DNA of 64,000 nucleotides from Desmodus rotundus. Lineage: Eukaryota; Chordata; Mammalia; Chiroptera; Phyllostomidae. The stretch lies in contig NW_026527292.1 in assembly GCF_022682495.2 (NCBI RefSeq), forward strand, positions 1 to 64,000, in the 5' to 3' direction. The position numbers and the translations under genes are program-made. Shown here one piece after another: positions 1 to 11,430 of the stretch (within the stretch, counting starts at the first letter, position 1; every line of letters begins with the position of its first letter). The notes beneath the pieces are model-generated. The model saw nothing but the letters and a program-made list of their open reading frames with translations. It was not told the origin of the DNA and searched no databases.

Positions 1-271
1 GGAAGACACGCCCCACCCCGCGGGGATTGGCTGCTCTGGGTCCAGTGAGTGCCTGTCACACAGCCTGCAGCGAGGACTGTGGCTTGGTGTTTTCTGTGGC
101 TTGTTTTCCTGCAGCTGGTGAGGGACCCACCCTGCAGGAACTGGGAGCCCTGAGCCGGGGCGGACCTTAGGGTGGACGTGGCCCTCCTGTCGCCCGACAA
201 AGTGTCTTTGTTCCACCAGACTGTAGTGGGGATCCCCAACTTTCGTCTAGGCCCTTCCGTGCTCTCCCTTT
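1..271. other. Unassigned GC-rich flank
   Basis: No open frame, RNA gene or repeat family is recognised. The stretch is GC-rich with a few CpGs near the start and ends at an L1 insertion site. It is not similar to the repeat modules that fill the rest of the window. Confidence 0.4.
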
Positions 272-448
272 TCAAACCCACTTTCTTTCTTTTTTTTTTT
301 TTATTGTTATTCAATTACAGTTGTATGCCTTTTCTCCCCATCCCTCCACCCCACCCCAGGTGAACCCACCTCCCTCCCCCCTCTCCACCCTCCCCCTTGG
401 TTTTGTCCATGTGTCCTTTATAGTAGTTCCTGTATCAAACCCACTTTC
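272..448 (-). mobile_element. 5'-truncated LINE-1 tail with target-site duplication
   Basis: A T-run at about 286-302, the complement of a poly(A) tail, is followed by pyrimidine-rich sequence typical of the antisense of bat L1 3' ends. The insert is bracketed by a 14-base direct repeat, TCAAACCCACTTTC, at 272-285 and 435-448. This is the expected signature of target-primed reverse transcription. Only the last 130 or so bases of the LINE were copied, so there is no coding content. Confidence 0.85.
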
Positions 449-999
449 AGCAAGAGCTGCATAACCAGTGAGGCCGAGGTCAAGACTGTATTGCATTCTG
501 GGAAACTGTTACGTCAGTAAATTCTGACCACACAATTGGTAGACACAAAGTAAGTTCCAGAGGGTTCAAAATTTAAACACAACAAAGGACATCGTAAGTA
601 CACTGGAAAACACACTGGGAGAATTTCATGTCTCACAGAAGTGGCGTTATGAGTAATAGATATGCTTAAGTAACTCAGGTCTGAAAATATTTCAGAAATT
701 GGAAGACAAGATAAAACTAAACAAAACTAAATAATTTTTTTAAAATACTGAGAAAACCTACTAGTATTTTGCATAAAAATAAGGTACCAAATTTGAGGAC
801 CGGTCCACAGAGCAGGGTCAGTGTAACTGCTGCTGCCTTTCACGGGATAAAATGGGAAGAGCGTCTCTGGTCCTTACCTCGTTTCGAGCACATAAATATA
901 CCTTGATTTTCATGGATTGCAAATAAGCCAACTAGCTAATTATTACTGTGAAATTGCATAAAGGGAAACCTCACTAAAGTGGAGTTGGGGTCAGTGGGG
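449..999. other. Unassigned AT-rich stretch
   Basis: No gene-like frame, known RNA or recognised repeat is seen. It is A/T-rich, and frames are short and interrupted on both strands. Confidence 0.4.
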
Positions 1000-1371
1000 G
1001 TGCTGTCACATAGCACCACCGGGGGTAAATTACAGGAAAAATTGTCACAGGCCCCAACATGAAGATGTACCTATGTGTGCTCCCAGGAGAAACCAACTCC
1101 CCAGCAACTCAGCCAGAGAGAAACCAGGGTCACCCTGAACCAACACTTTCCTCCTCTGCACTTTTGTTTGAAATGACCCTTCCCAACTTCCTCCTTTGTC
1201 CCGGTAACGTACCTCTCCTTTAATTGTGGAGCTTGCCTATGGTTTCTGTACAGCTTGATTGTCCTACATTGCAATTTTTACTGTTTCCGAATAAACCCCT
1301 TATCTGCTGGTAAAATGACTGGCTGCTATAGTTTTGAGGTCAACACAGTTTGGTGGCCCGTATGGGGATCC
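1000..1371 (+). mobile_element. Endogenous-retrovirus-like LTR 3' part with primer-site-like sequence
   Basis: The segment has an AATAAA polyadenylation signal at 1,290-1,295 and ends in CAACACA at 1,347. Three bases later comes TGGTGGCCCGTATGGGGA (1,351-1,368), which begins with TGG and is placed as a tRNA primer-binding site would be just after a 5' LTR. The 5' limit of the LTR is uncertain. No gag, pol or env frame follows. The reading comes from layout; the family was not identified. Confidence 0.5.
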
Positions 1372-1547
1372 GGAGGACTCCTGGAATCCCTGAGGCTGAT
1401 GAGCAAGCAGGTGCAGTGACCTTGCTCTGAAAGGCTCGGGGAAGGGTCCTTTCGTGCAGACTCTCTGGTGATCATTTCGAGAATAGCCATCCAGAAATAG
1501 CATCCTCATGGCCTCTGACCCAGAAATTTCAAAATTTCCCCTGGTAG
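1372..1547. other. Unassigned stretch downstream of LTR
   Basis: This could be a short remnant of retroviral leader sequence, but no feature is recognised that would show it. Confidence 0.3.
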
Positions 1548-1712
1548 CCCCGGCCTGGTAGCTCAGTTGGTTAGAATGTCCTGCCTTTATGCCAAGATGG
1601 TCAGTTCATTCTCCAGTTAGGGCACCTACAAGAACCAACCAATGAATGAATACATAAGCAGAACAACTCTCTCTTTCTCTCTCTTTCAAATTAATAAATG
1701 AAATTAAAAGAA
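1548..1712 (+). mobile_element. VES-like tRNA-derived SINE (old copy)
   Basis: The head CCCCGGCCTGGTAGCTCAGT carries an A-box-like TAGCTCAGTTGG. A decayed B box follows around TCAGTTCATTCTCCAG, then GGGCACCTACAAGAACCAAC and a CT-rich then A-rich tail with AATAAATGAAATTAAAA. This order (tRNA head, CAACCAATGAATG body, CTCTCT tract, A-rich end) matches chiropteran VES SINEs. Possible target duplications are AAAATTTCCCC before and AAAAAATCCCC after. The B box is mutated, so it is probably inactive. Confidence 0.8.
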
Positions 1713-2570
1713 AAGCATTAAAAAATCCCCCCGTTTTGCTTCCCTTTGTATGAAATGAAGTATGTTTAATATTTTATCCAACACTTATATAATAACAGAT
1801 ACAATTTTAGTATATATCTTACTAAATTATTGTTAATATATATCTTACTAAATAGTAACATATCTTACACATTTTAACAAATTCAGTAGAAGAGAATTTG
1901 TTAAATTATGGTTTCTAACACTGTGAAATATTATAGAACATTAAAAATGGGTGAGAATATATAACATTTCATTCAAGAAACAATCTAGTAAGGTGGTTCT
2001 AATGGATTTTAACAGAGAATAATTTTCTTAGTAATGTTGTGATGTGAGAACAGTATCCTGCAAAACATGTTGTGTTAAAGAAAACCCAGGCAGAAAACAC
2101 GTGCTGAAAGGAGACGCAGGGACTAGTCACAGGGGTCAGGGTCTGGGCAACGTGCAGGGGAAACTTGCTTTTCCTTCATGTCATTTGGAATGTTGCGTCA
2201 TTTCTTTTCTCCTTTGCTTAGAATAAACCTATCTATACATATTTTTTGTAGATAAAAGAATGGATGAGAAGTAGTTGATTATATATGTATGCATTTAAAA
2301 ATGACTCAACAAAAACTCTGCCCACCCTCATTACACCCAGTGGCCCCGGCCGCCTTCCTTATCCGAATAGTGCCCTGACCACCCAAAGTGTCCCATTTGC
2401 ATCCAGAGCTCTATTCCAGCAGGAACACTTCCGTAGTGCAAAATGTACTATGTCACGCAGTTACTGTTTGTTTGAGAGAAGAAAACCATTTATTATCAAA
2501 AGAATGAATTTTTAAGTGCTGGATCCAAGGTCACTTACAGAAATGCTATTAAGAATATTATAAAGCCAGG
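1713..2570. other. Unassigned AT-rich stretch before HAL1
   Basis: It is low in complexity and A/T-rich, with short frames only (60-76 codons) that show no recognisable domain. It ends at AAGAATATTATAAA, the left target site of the HAL1 insertion. Confidence 0.4.
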
Positions 2571-4530
2571 GCTTCCGGCCAAGATGAAGGCGTAGGCAGA
2601 CACACTGTGCCTCCTTGCACAACCAAAAAGAAGGACAACAACAATTTAAAAACAAAAACAACCAGAACTAACAGATAATTGAACTGTGTGGAAGTCGGAC
2701 AACCAAGGATTTAAAGCAGAAATATTCATCCAGACCGGTAGGAGGAGCAGAGAGGGGCACCTGGGGCGGAGAGGACTCACAGCAAGGCAGCTGGCGGACC
2801 CAGCTAGGCGGTGGATTGTGGAACAGGACAGGCCAGTCTGCAGCTAGCAGATCCTGCGGCCCCACATTCGTGCACAGATAAACCGGGAGGAATGGCGGGG
2901 CAGCGAAGCAGACCTCCCAACCCAGGGCTCCAGCGCAGGGAAATAAAGCCTCAAACCTCTGACTGAAAACCCCTGTGGGGGTTGAGGCGACAGCAGGACA
3001 GACTCCCAGCCTCACAGGAGAGTTCATTGGAGAGACCCACAGGGGCCTAGAGCATGCACAAGCCCACCCACTCGGGAATCAGCACCAGAGGGGCCCAGTT
3101 TGATTATGGGTAGTGGAGGGAGTGACTGAAACCCGGCAGAGAGTGGAGCGAGCACCATTGCTCCCTCTCGGCCCCTCCCCCACATACAGCATCACAGCAC
3201 AGCGAGATCAGCGTTACCCCGCCCCCGGGAACACCTAAGGCTCCGTCCCTTTATGTAACAGGCACACCAAGACAAAAAAAAAAAAAAAAGGCCCAAATGA
3301 AAGAACAGATCAAAGCTCCAGAAAAAATACAACTAAGTGAGGAAGAGATAGCCAACCTATCAGATGCACAGTTCAAAACACTGGTAATCAGGAAGCTCAC
3401 AGAATTGGGTGAATTTGGTCAAAAACTAGATGAAAAAATGAAGGCTATGCTAAGAGAAACAAAGGAAAATGTACAGGGAACCAACAGGGATGGGAAGGAA
3501 ACTAGGACTCAAATCAATGGTGTGGACCAGAAGGAAGAAAGAAACATCCAACCAGAAAAGAATGAAGCAACAAGAATTCAGAAAAATGAGGAGAGCCTTA
3601 GGAACCTCCAGGACATCTTGAATCATTCCAACATCCTAATTATAGGAGTGCCAGAAGGAAAAGAGGAAGAGCAAAAAATCGAAAACTTCTTTGAACAAAT
3701 AATGAAGGAGAACTTCCCTAATCTGGCAAAGGAAATAGACTTCCAGGAAGTCCAGGAAGCTCAGAGAGTCCCAGAGAAGCTGGACCCAAGGAGGAACACC
3801 CCAAGGCACATCATAATTACATTACGTAAGATTACACAGAAGGAGAGAATCTTAGACGCAGCGAGAGAAAAGGACACAGTTACCTACAAAGGAGTTCCCA
3901 TAAGACTGTCAGCTGATTTCTCAAAAGAGACCTTACAGGCAAGAAGGGGCTGGAAAGAAGTATTCCAAGTCATGAAAGGCAAGGACCTACATCCAAGATT
4001 GCTCTATCCAGCAAAGCTATCATTTACAATGGAAGGACAGATAAAGTGCTTCCCAGACAAGGTCAAGTTAAAGGAGTTCATCATCACCAAGCCCTTACTA
4101 TATGAAATTTTAAAGGGATTTATCTAAGAAAAAGAAGATAAAAAATGTGAACAGTAAAAATGACAGCAAACTCACAGTTATTAACAACTACACCTAAAAC
4201 AAAAACAAAAGTAAACAAAGAAAACAACTAGAACAGGAACAGAACCACAGAAATGGAGATCACATGGAGGGTTATCAACAGGGGAGTGGGAGAGGGAGAG
4301 AGGGGGGAAGGTACAGAGAATAAGTAGCATAAATGGTAGGTAGAAAATAGACAGAGGGAGGGTAAGAATAGTATAGGAGATGTAGAAGCCAAAGAACTTA
4401 TATGTATGACCCATGGACATGAACTACAGGAGGGGATGTGGGAGGGAGGGGGTGGGCAGGATGGAGTGGAGTGAAGGGGGGGAAATGGGACAACTGTAAT
4501 GGCATAATCAATAAATAAACAACAACAACA
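2571..4530 (+). mobile_element. Near-complete half-LINE (HAL1) retrotransposon
   Basis: The layout is an L1-type 5' UTR (2,571-3,296), one ORF1 (3,297-4,127), then immediately an L1 3' UTR with a purine-rich, G-run-rich tract (about 4,265-4,320 and 4,430-4,490), AATAAA near 4,510 and an (AAC)n tail. No ORF2 (endonuclease/reverse transcriptase) sequence lies between ORF1 and the 3' UTR. This is the defining feature of HAL1 elements, known in several mammals including bats, which depend on the L1 machinery in trans. Imperfect target duplications (AAGAATATTATAAA before, AAAGAATATAAA after) flank it. The intact ORF1 and near-full length suggest a fairly young insertion. Confidence 0.85.
3297..4127 (+). 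CDS. LINE-1/HAL1 ORF1 protein (RNA-binding chaperone)
   Basis: The uninterrupted 276-codon frame encodes an L1 ORF1p-type protein, a trimeric single-strand nucleic-acid-binding chaperone that coats its own RNA in cytoplasmic particles. Residues 1-110 are charged and coiled-coil-like, shorter than in canonical ORF1p of about 338 residues. An RRM-like domain begins at about 113 with NILIIGVPEG and includes RRNTPRHIIITL near 165-178. A C-terminal domain from about 180 to 260 contains ILDAAREK, YKGVPIRLSADFSKETLQAR and YPAKLSF. The first in-frame Met at 3,297 is probably not ancestral. Upstream codons read AAG-GCC-CAA, whereas a related antisense copy near 29,390 has Met-Ala-Gln there, so the original start appears mutated to AAG three codons upstream. 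A 16-base A-run (3,274-3,289) lies just before the start. No stop or frameshift is present. Expression cannot be judged from sequence. Confidence 0.9.
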   Translation: MKEQIKAPEKIQLSEEEIANLSDAQFKTLVIRKLTELGEFGQKLDEKMKAMLRETKENVQGTNRDGKETRTQINGVDQKEERNIQPEKNEATRIQKNEESLRNLQDILNHSNILIIGVPEGKEEEQKIENFFEQIMKENFPNLAKEIDFQEVQEAQRVPEKLDPRRNTPRHIIITLRKITQKERILDAAREKDTVTYKGVPIRLSADFSKETLQARRGWKEVFQVMKGKDLHPRLLYPAKLSFTMEGQIKCFPDKVKLKEFIITKPLLYEILKGFI

Positions 4531-4549
4531 ACAAAAAGAATATAAACCA

Positions 4550-5372
4550 TGCTAGTGTGGTTCAGCTTCTGTGTCTGGCATCTGGCAACTAGGGTTCATT
4601 GTCCAGCTCCAGCTCTGGAGTCTGGCTGTGGGGTCTTGGTTACGGATCTGGGTCCTGTGTCTGAGGTCTGTGGTCTGGGTTTAAATTTATTTGGCTATGG
4701 GTCTCAGATCTGAGGTCTTTTGGGTGTGGCTTTGGGGTCTCTGGGTTTGTGTGGCGGGTCCATGTCCATTTCTATAAATTTATAGTTGTTGGCTCCAAGT
4801 CAATGCCAAGAGGAGTCAGTCCCAAGGTTGGGGTGCGGTGATGACGGAAACTTCAGTGCAAATACCTCAATTTAAAGACAGAATGGCTATGAGCACAGAA
4901 GGGTTGTTAAGAAGCTCAGTATTGTCACAGGTGAACACTGTGTATCACTCAACAGTGCTGCTTCTTAGTTACGTAGCATCAGGGCTGTGAGGAGGCCCTG
5001 AAGTGAGGCAGCCCCAGGGCAGACTCCCTCTCCCGCTGTGCTGCTCAGGGCTGCTCTGCTCACTGAGACCTTTCATTTCCTCTCTGCTCGGCTGCATTTG
5101 CACATGAAGAAGAGAAAATTGGAAAAGGAGCCCCTCTGAGATCAGTCTGGGCAAGCACAGAAAAGGCCTCTGGTGGTGTCACCACAACAGACTAGATTAT
5201 TATTATTTTTAAATTATGCCATGTTTTCCTCTACATTGTTTTAAGCCCAAACTGAGGTAGCCTGTTTTTGTTGTGGTTGCCGCTTACTTAAATTATATAG
5301 AAGAATAGAAATAGTTGAAAATCCTACCCAAATAGGTAATAACTGCTATTATGTTAAGTATTTGCACTTCTA
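4550..5372. repeat. X-repeat, partial copy 0 (GT-rich block plus tail)
   Basis: It starts with a GT-rich, GGGTCTGG-type degenerate block (4,550-4,790) equivalent to those at 10,530, 33,475, 51,045 and 57,000. A conserved tail (4,790-5,200) follows, containing GAGGCAGCCCCAGGGCA and CTCTGCTCGGCTGCATTTGC, also found near 11,220, 35,070 and 51,760. The upstream part of this copy is missing or displaced at the HAL1 insertion. No coding potential is evident. Confidence 0.8.
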
Positions 5373-5474
5373 AACAAGCTGGGTGTGTGTGGTGGGATGG
5401 GCGGAGGAGGGCAAAGGGGAAGAATTGGGAAGCTGTAATAGAATAACAGTAAAAAATTATTCAATAAAAAAGTA
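5373..5474 (+). mobile_element. LINE-1 3'-end insertion in X copy 0
   Basis: A short G-rich L1 3' end (GGAGGAGGGCAAAGGGGAAG) runs into AATAACAGTAAAAAATTATTCAATAAAAAA. It interrupts sequence that is continuous in paralogues near 11,575, 35,400 and 52,145. Imperfect direct repeats AAGTATTTGCACTTC (before) and AAGTATATATCCTTC (after) fit a target duplication. It is absent from the other copies, so it postdates the array duplication. Confidence 0.8.
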
Positions 5475-5833
5475 TATATCCTTCCAGACACCACTACTTG
5501 CACATTTCCATTCTTCCACTTCTTCCTAATGTGTGGATTCATCAATACATTTTTTCCAGAGTGTTTTTTATATACTATTTTTATTATCATTCAGCTGAAA
5601 TTATTTTTTAACTGTAATTGTAATTTAATTTGCATGTTATTTAGAAGTGTATTCTATAATTTTTAAATATAAGGACTTTGTAGTTATCTTTTATTACTGA
5701 TTGCTAGATTAGCTGTGATGAGAGCAAGAAACATACTTTATATAATTTCAATCCTTTTATATATATATTTTTGAAATTTGCTCCTTAGTACATGGTCAAG
5801 GTTAAAAAAAAAAAGTTCCAAGCGTGGTTCTCT

Positions 5834-5850
5834 GCTGCCATCTCTTGTTC
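5834..5850 (-). promoter_or_regulatory. Degraded CTCF-like motif
   Basis: The + strand reads GCTGCCATCTCTTGTTC. Its complement scores 12/15 against CCASYAGRKGGCRSY by hand count; the CCAC end is lost. The flanking GGGAATAACACC module is intact, so this is a decayed member of the array. Confidence 0.35.
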
Positions 5851-6283
5851 ATTTTGGGAATAACACCTTAGTGCCAGTCAACAAGAAAGGTGGTTGATTG
5901 TGGTGGAATGTCAATGATTGTTGATGGCAATGGTATTTAGAAATGTATTTTAAAATGTCTAAATGTATGGACTGTCTAGTTACCTTGTGACTGGTTTCCA
6001 GAATAGGACAAAGGAAGCAATAAACGTGTTTTATGTGCCATTTGTTGGACTTGCTGTATAATATAAGAGTCAGGTTTTTAGAAGTTCCAAGTGTGCTTGA
6101 AAATCATTTGTAATTTGCTTTGTTCGTTGCGGCTTCCTGAAATAATGAAGAAAGTAAAATCTATTTAAAATAAATTTTAACCCAAGAGGCTAAAAAAAAA
6201 ATAAAGCCACTATCATTTTATAAGTAAAAACCAAACGAACCCTTTGGCCAAGCCACTAATGAGAGTCCCAAGTGTGCATCTCT

Positions 6284-6300
6284 GCTGCCATCTCGTGGGA
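6284..6300 (-). promoter_or_regulatory. CTCF-like motif
   Basis: The + strand reads GCTGCCATCTCGTGGGA. The reverse complement matches the CTCF core consensus at 14/15; only the fifth position differs (G instead of C/T). AGATGGC within it also resembles a YY1 core. It is 450 bases from the preceding copy, and the same spacing recurs at 29,681/30,132. Confidence 0.6.
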
Positions 6301-8099
6301 ATTGTTGGGAATAACATCTTAGCACAGGTCAGCAGGAAAAGTGGTTGATTATAGTGGAATATCAGTGAGTGTTGATTTTTTTTAAGACTGTTCGGTGGTA
6401 CAAGTCTCAGGTCCTAATGTAAGTGACCAGTTCCTTGGGACCACTTTTTATGAGCACATGATATTGACAAAACACTGGAATTGGGAGTGCACCATGGGTT
6501 CTTTTATTTGATTATATCTTTAAATTATTCTTTGTCTATAGAAAAGATATTTATTTCTACATGTTATTTATCACACAATTTACTAAGTTGTATTATTTAT
6601 AATAACTTTAAGTTGATAATCATGAGTTGTCAAGGTAAATAAGATATCATGCAATAATAAAATTACGTTAGTTTAGTTGTATAAAACATGAAAAAATAGT
6701 TAAAGCTTGGAATAAAACATGAAGACATGAACAGGTAAAATGTGTTAGTTATAAGTTCATTAGTAATTAAATAATATAGTAAAATGAATCTTAGCATCAT
6801 AAATGAGTTCAGGGCCTGGAGCAACGGTGTTCTAGAAATCAGAAGTATTTTGTAAGTAAAATTGTGCCCCCTGTAGGTTATCTGAGGAACTCACAATATG
6901 GCAAATGTCCACATTTTCAAAGAGAACGTTTGATGGTGAATTCTAGAATCTAAAAGAGTAAGATTATAGATTCTAAGTTATGTTAAGAAACAATTATTGA
7001 AGAGTGATTTACGGGCAATGAAAAGAGACAGTGAGCCTCAGTGCTGTGGTTTATCATATGTGGTTCAGTCTCTTAAGGTGCCATATCTTCCTTGGCTTCT
7101 GATCTTTTGCAGGTGTTTTCTTAGCTGAGGACATTTGTTCCCAGTCTTTGCAAGACAGCTAGCTGGCATTGTTATTTTTGTTGTTGTTCTTAGCTCTCAG
7201 CCTCCAGGCTGCCTGTCCAGAGAGAGGCGTGATTTCAGATCCAGGGTGCAAAGTCACATGCTGTTTGTATTCTAATGGACTCTTCATCCTGCTCCATACA
7301 GAGGAGGGTTTCTCATGGCTATGGATAATTCTTTCTCCTGGGAGATTTTTCTCTGCATTGTAGGTGCTTATTAGCAGTCCTTACCTCTGTTCAGTGCATG
7401 CCAATAACTCCCACCTTAACCCCACCCTAAGGACAGTCTGAAAGGTGTCCACACAACGTGCCAAATGTCCCCTTGGGGGGAAAGTCAACCTCAGGTGAAA
7501 ACCACTGATCTTGAAGCTGGATCATCTTTGGAACCTGAGTGATCTGGCCTTGGTAAGAAGTATTTTCACTATCAACCACGCAAATTATTTTCTAACTCCA
7601 ATTGTGATTTATTTTGGGGTGGTTATTTAGAAGTGTATTTCATAATTTGTAAATATAAGTACTTTCTAGCTATCTGTGTTACTGATTTCTTGATTAATGG
7701 CAGTGATAGGAAGAAATAGATATAATTCTAAATAAATGTCAGTCCTTTGAAGTTCGTTGGAACTTGCTTTATATCACAATATGGTCAGTTTTTAAAAAAA
7801 TTCCCAGGGTTCTTGGAAAGCATCTGGGGCATATTTGCATTTTGGGGGTGTAGTGAAGTACTTATGCACATTGAATGCAATTTGCTTCTCATGTTATTTT
7901 ATTTTACTATTTTTTGTGGGTTGTATTGGTTCTGAAACAGAACCTGAATGATAGAGGCTTGTTAAATCTGTTACTATGATTATTATTTTGTATATTTGTC
8001 CATGTAGCTCTGTTGTATATAATTTTGAGTTTATGTTATTAAGTGAATAAAAATGTGGAACTAACTGGTGGATTAAACTTACTGATACGAAGTACTCCT

Positions 8100-8940
8100 C
8101 TTTATTTGTAGTAGTGGGGTTTTTTTGCCTTCAAGTCTACTATAGGTTACATAATTTTTATTTATTAATGAAAGTATAGTATACTTTTCCCATTCTTTCA
8201 CTGTAGATCTTTTTGCATGTTTCAGATAGCTTTCAGTGTTTTATATTAGTTATGAGTGGCTATTAAAATCAATTAAAGAATTGATTTTGGTGGAGGATGT
8301 CATGTAGGGGGCCCAATATTTTTCCCATTCAGTTGTTCCAACACCTGTTATTATATCACAAACATTTTCCCACAAGTCTAAGGAGACATCTTTGTCATAG
8401 AAAATTTCCATCTGATTTTGCATTTATTAACTTTGTATTTTGTCCCATCAATTTGTCTATTCAAAGGCCATTACCCCACTGTTTAGATTAATGTAGGTTT
8501 ATAACACAATACACAGTTATGTTTGTTTGGGCTAGGTTCTATTTATTAATTTGCTCTTCCATAATTTCCTTTCCTCATTTTAACAAGTGAGCTGAAAATG
8601 AGAATGTTTTAGTTTTAAAATGTTGATATTTTAAACTGTATCACATTCAATGTATAAGCCACTTTGGGAAATTGACATTCTTACGTTTTTTATCGAAGAA
8701 CACGATGTTGCTTTCCAGTTGTCAAGCGTCTTTCATTGGGCATCATTGTAACATTTGTCCACACGGATCATGCACATTCTTGCTGAGGTTGGCGTTAGGT
8801 GTTTTATCTGTTTTGTTGCTATTGGTTCTTTTCGATTCTGTCTTTAACTTACTGTTTCTATATACAGAGAAAGGACGTTTATTATCTGTGTGTTATTTCC
8901 CCTCACTGTAATAAATTCCATTACTTGTAATCATTGTGTT
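8100..8940 (-). mobile_element. Ancient LINE-1 fragment, antisense
   Basis: Sequence around 8,295 (GATGTCATGTAGGGGGCCCA) and 8,440-8,500 (CCCATCAATTTGTCTATTC, then ACTGTTTAGATTAATGTAGG) resembles the antisense of the L1 ORF2 3' region. It is heavily diverged with no open frame. Shortened equivalents occur at 31,975-32,283 and 49,490-49,782, so the insertion predates array duplication. Confidence 0.6.
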
Positions 8941-9250
8941 GCTCTTCATGATTCATCAAGGTAAATAAGCTATTGTACAATAATAAAATTGCGTTACTTT
9001 AATTATGTAAAAACATGTAAAAATACATAACATTTGAAAGTATGAAGAAAGGAGGTAATGTGAGGAGTTAGAGAAAATTTTGTTGGTGGTAAGTCCATTA
9101 ATGATCTGATGTGTCAGGGCCCCATATTCTCTCCAGTAAGACCCCTCCTGGCAGTCAGAGAATCCAGATCTGAGGGGAGAGGACACTCTGTGCTGGCTGA
9201 GTGGACCCCACCCTCTCTCAGATGCCCACTGCCCAGAAATGCTCTTCTCT

Positions 9251-9267
9251 GCTGCCATCTAGTGCAC
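9251..9267 (-). promoter_or_regulatory. CTCF-like motif, copy-1-specific
   Basis: The + strand reads GCTGCCATCTAGTGCAC; the complement matches 14/15, with only the first C changed. It lies in the 8,400-9,340 segment absent from X copies 2 and 3, so it has no counterpart there. Confidence 0.5.
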
Positions 9268-10529
9268 ATCCTGGGAATGGCAACCACTTACTCAGCAGCT
9301 GCTCTTACTGTTTTGCAAGGACACTTTGCAGCCCCACGCCCCTCACATCATCGCTGCCTCATTTATGCTCTTCTGCGTGTGGGGTTTCTGACTCACTCCT
9401 GTGAGTGAGGTTCTCCCGCCTATGCATATCTTACATTTGGCCATTTTCATTTGCTAATCTGTGTCATACCTGTTGAATTATTAGACCAGCCCAAAGATTC
9501 TTGAGGTCACAGGAAAGGTTGTTTCCCCACCACGTAAGCAAGCAATCAGGTGTTTAATATGAGGTGAATTTGGGGAGTACATGTACCTTACCATTTACTT
9601 AAGGAAGATGTAACAATTTAAGTAAAGTAACTTATTCTCAAAACTGAACGATTATGTCAGTGAAATGTGGAACAATGTATAAATGTACCTTGTGGATATA
9701 CAACTTCTGTTTAAAGTTTCAAAGGTGGCAATGAAGAGGGCCAACATTTTGCACTTGGCACATTGATTTGAAACTGGCTGTTAAGAAAGGGAAGACTGAG
9801 AAATTACGTAGGATTGTCATCTCATTTCTTCCTAAGAGGTTTAGTGGCCACAGTTTGGTTTAGGAAGAGAACTTCAGCACCATCACCTCAGCTTCAGACA
9901 GTGACACTCCTAGCAAGAGCCTGTTGACCCTCTTACCGTCTCCTCGTGTCTTAAAGTTTTGGGAGTTGCCTGACAGAAATCAACCTGCCAGGTATGCTGC
10001 CCATTTTTCTAAATTACCTGCATGTCCCCCATTTCACCTTTGAAATCTAAGACTCTGTTCTTCCATTCTCCAAAATACCCTGTATACCCAATATCACCTC
10101 ACTGTGTTTGGTATTCATTTGAATATGAATTCCCCTTGCCCATGTATTTGATATTGAAAACCTCCCGTTAATCAGATCATGTTAATTTGATTGTTATGCC
10201 AGCTCTTAGAACTTAGAAGGTATGGCAAAAATAATGTTTTAAACCCTGCAGTGTTGGTGAGCTGGCCATGTGACATGAGTGGCCGGGACAGTAACTTCTG
10301 GAAAGTGCAGTCTCTGAGAGATCATAGACATTTCCTGGCAAAAGTAAGCATTATTATTATTTTTAGCTCTCTCATCCTTTTTGGCCTATTTCTGCAGGGT
10401 TTGGTATAATTTAGTATTGCCGAGAGTTATTTTCCTCTCTTGTACACTTACATTGGCATGAAAAAGTGTTTCTGAGGCCATCTGCTCAGACTTAAAGAGT
10501 CAGGAATGTTCTTTATGGGCTCCTGGCTC

Positions 10530-10980
10530 TTTTTACATTGTGAGGACTCGGTTCTGCTCCTGCATCTGGCAGCTGGGCTCCATTGTCCAGCTCTAGCTCT
10601 GGAGTCTGGCTGTGGGGTCCTGGTTACACATCTGGGTTCTGTTTCCTGGGTCGGTGGCCTGGGGATGGATCTGTGTCTCTGTGTCTGGGATCTGGAGGCT
10701 CTGTGGGTGTGGCTTTGTGTCCTGGGTTGGTGTTTGGGGTCCGTGTGCACCTCTGGCTCTAGGGTCTGATGTATGGAACCTGGTGTCCAGGGTTCTCTAT
10801 CACTCTCTGGTGTCGAGTGTCTGGCATTTAAGGTCGATGGTATTGCCTGGGTCATGGGACAGTTTTGGGGTTGGGGCCGGAGTCTGGGGTTCAGCTTTTG
10901 GTTCTGGGTCTGCTCTGGGGTCCAGGTTCTGGACTCCAGGGCCTGTGTCCGGTCCTGAGTTTGTGGCATCTGTGATGTGA
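10530..10980. repeat. GT-rich degenerate minisatellite block, X copy 1
   Basis: Imperfect reiterations of GGGTCTGG/GTGTCTGG-like words cover about 450 bases, strongly G+T-biased on the + strand. Equivalent blocks lie at 4,550, 33,475, 51,045 and 57,000. The strand bias removes stops and creates a 232-codon antisense frame (10,448-11,146), rich in Pro, Thr, Gln and Arg, and overlapping + frames. I do not consider these genes. Confidence 0.75.
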
Positions 10981-10984
10981 TGGT

Positions 10985-11430
10985 CTTTGGCTCCAATTCA
11001 ATGCCAGCAGGAGTTCCAGAGTTGGGGTGTGGGGAAGAAGGAAACTGTAAGTAGTGCAAATAGCTCCATTTTGATAATAATGGCTGTGAGTGCAGCAAGG
11101 CTGTTAGGAAGCTCAGTATTGTTCCAGGTGAATCATGAGGCAGCACCTCTGTGGGTCAGCTTAATGGTGCTGCTGCTTAGTTGTGAAAGCATCATGGTTG
11201 TGAGGGGGCCCTGCAGTGAGGCAGCCCCGGGGCAAGTTCCCCCTCAGGCTGTGCTGCTCGGTGTTTCTCTGCTCTTTTTGGTCTGGTCCCGTCATTTCCT
11301 CTCTGCTCGGCTGCATTTGCAAACAAAGAAACACACAGTGGAAAAGGGGCCCCTCTGAGTCCGGAGATTGGGCTGGGTGAGCAGAGAAAAGGCCTCTGGT
11401 GGTGTCACTACAGCAATCTAGGTTATTTTT
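10985..11430. repeat. Conserved tail block, X copy 1
   Basis: The block begins with CTCCAATTCAATGCCAGCAG and runs through GAGGCAGCCCCGGGGCAAG and TCTCTGCTCGGCTGCATTTG to AAAAGGCCTCTGGTGGTGTC. It is one of the best-conserved stretches between X copies (4,790, 34,830 and 51,525). No frame is conserved across copies. Confidence 0.75.

Noticed and set aside
1548..1712. Functional tRNA gene
   Set aside because: The tRNA-like head lacks a proper cloverleaf and B box, and is followed by SINE body and tail.
10448..11146. 232-codon antisense frame rich in Pro, Thr, Gln and Arg
   Set aside because: It lies in the GT-rich degenerate block, whose bias removes stops; equivalent frames in other X copies differ in length and phase. 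No domain.
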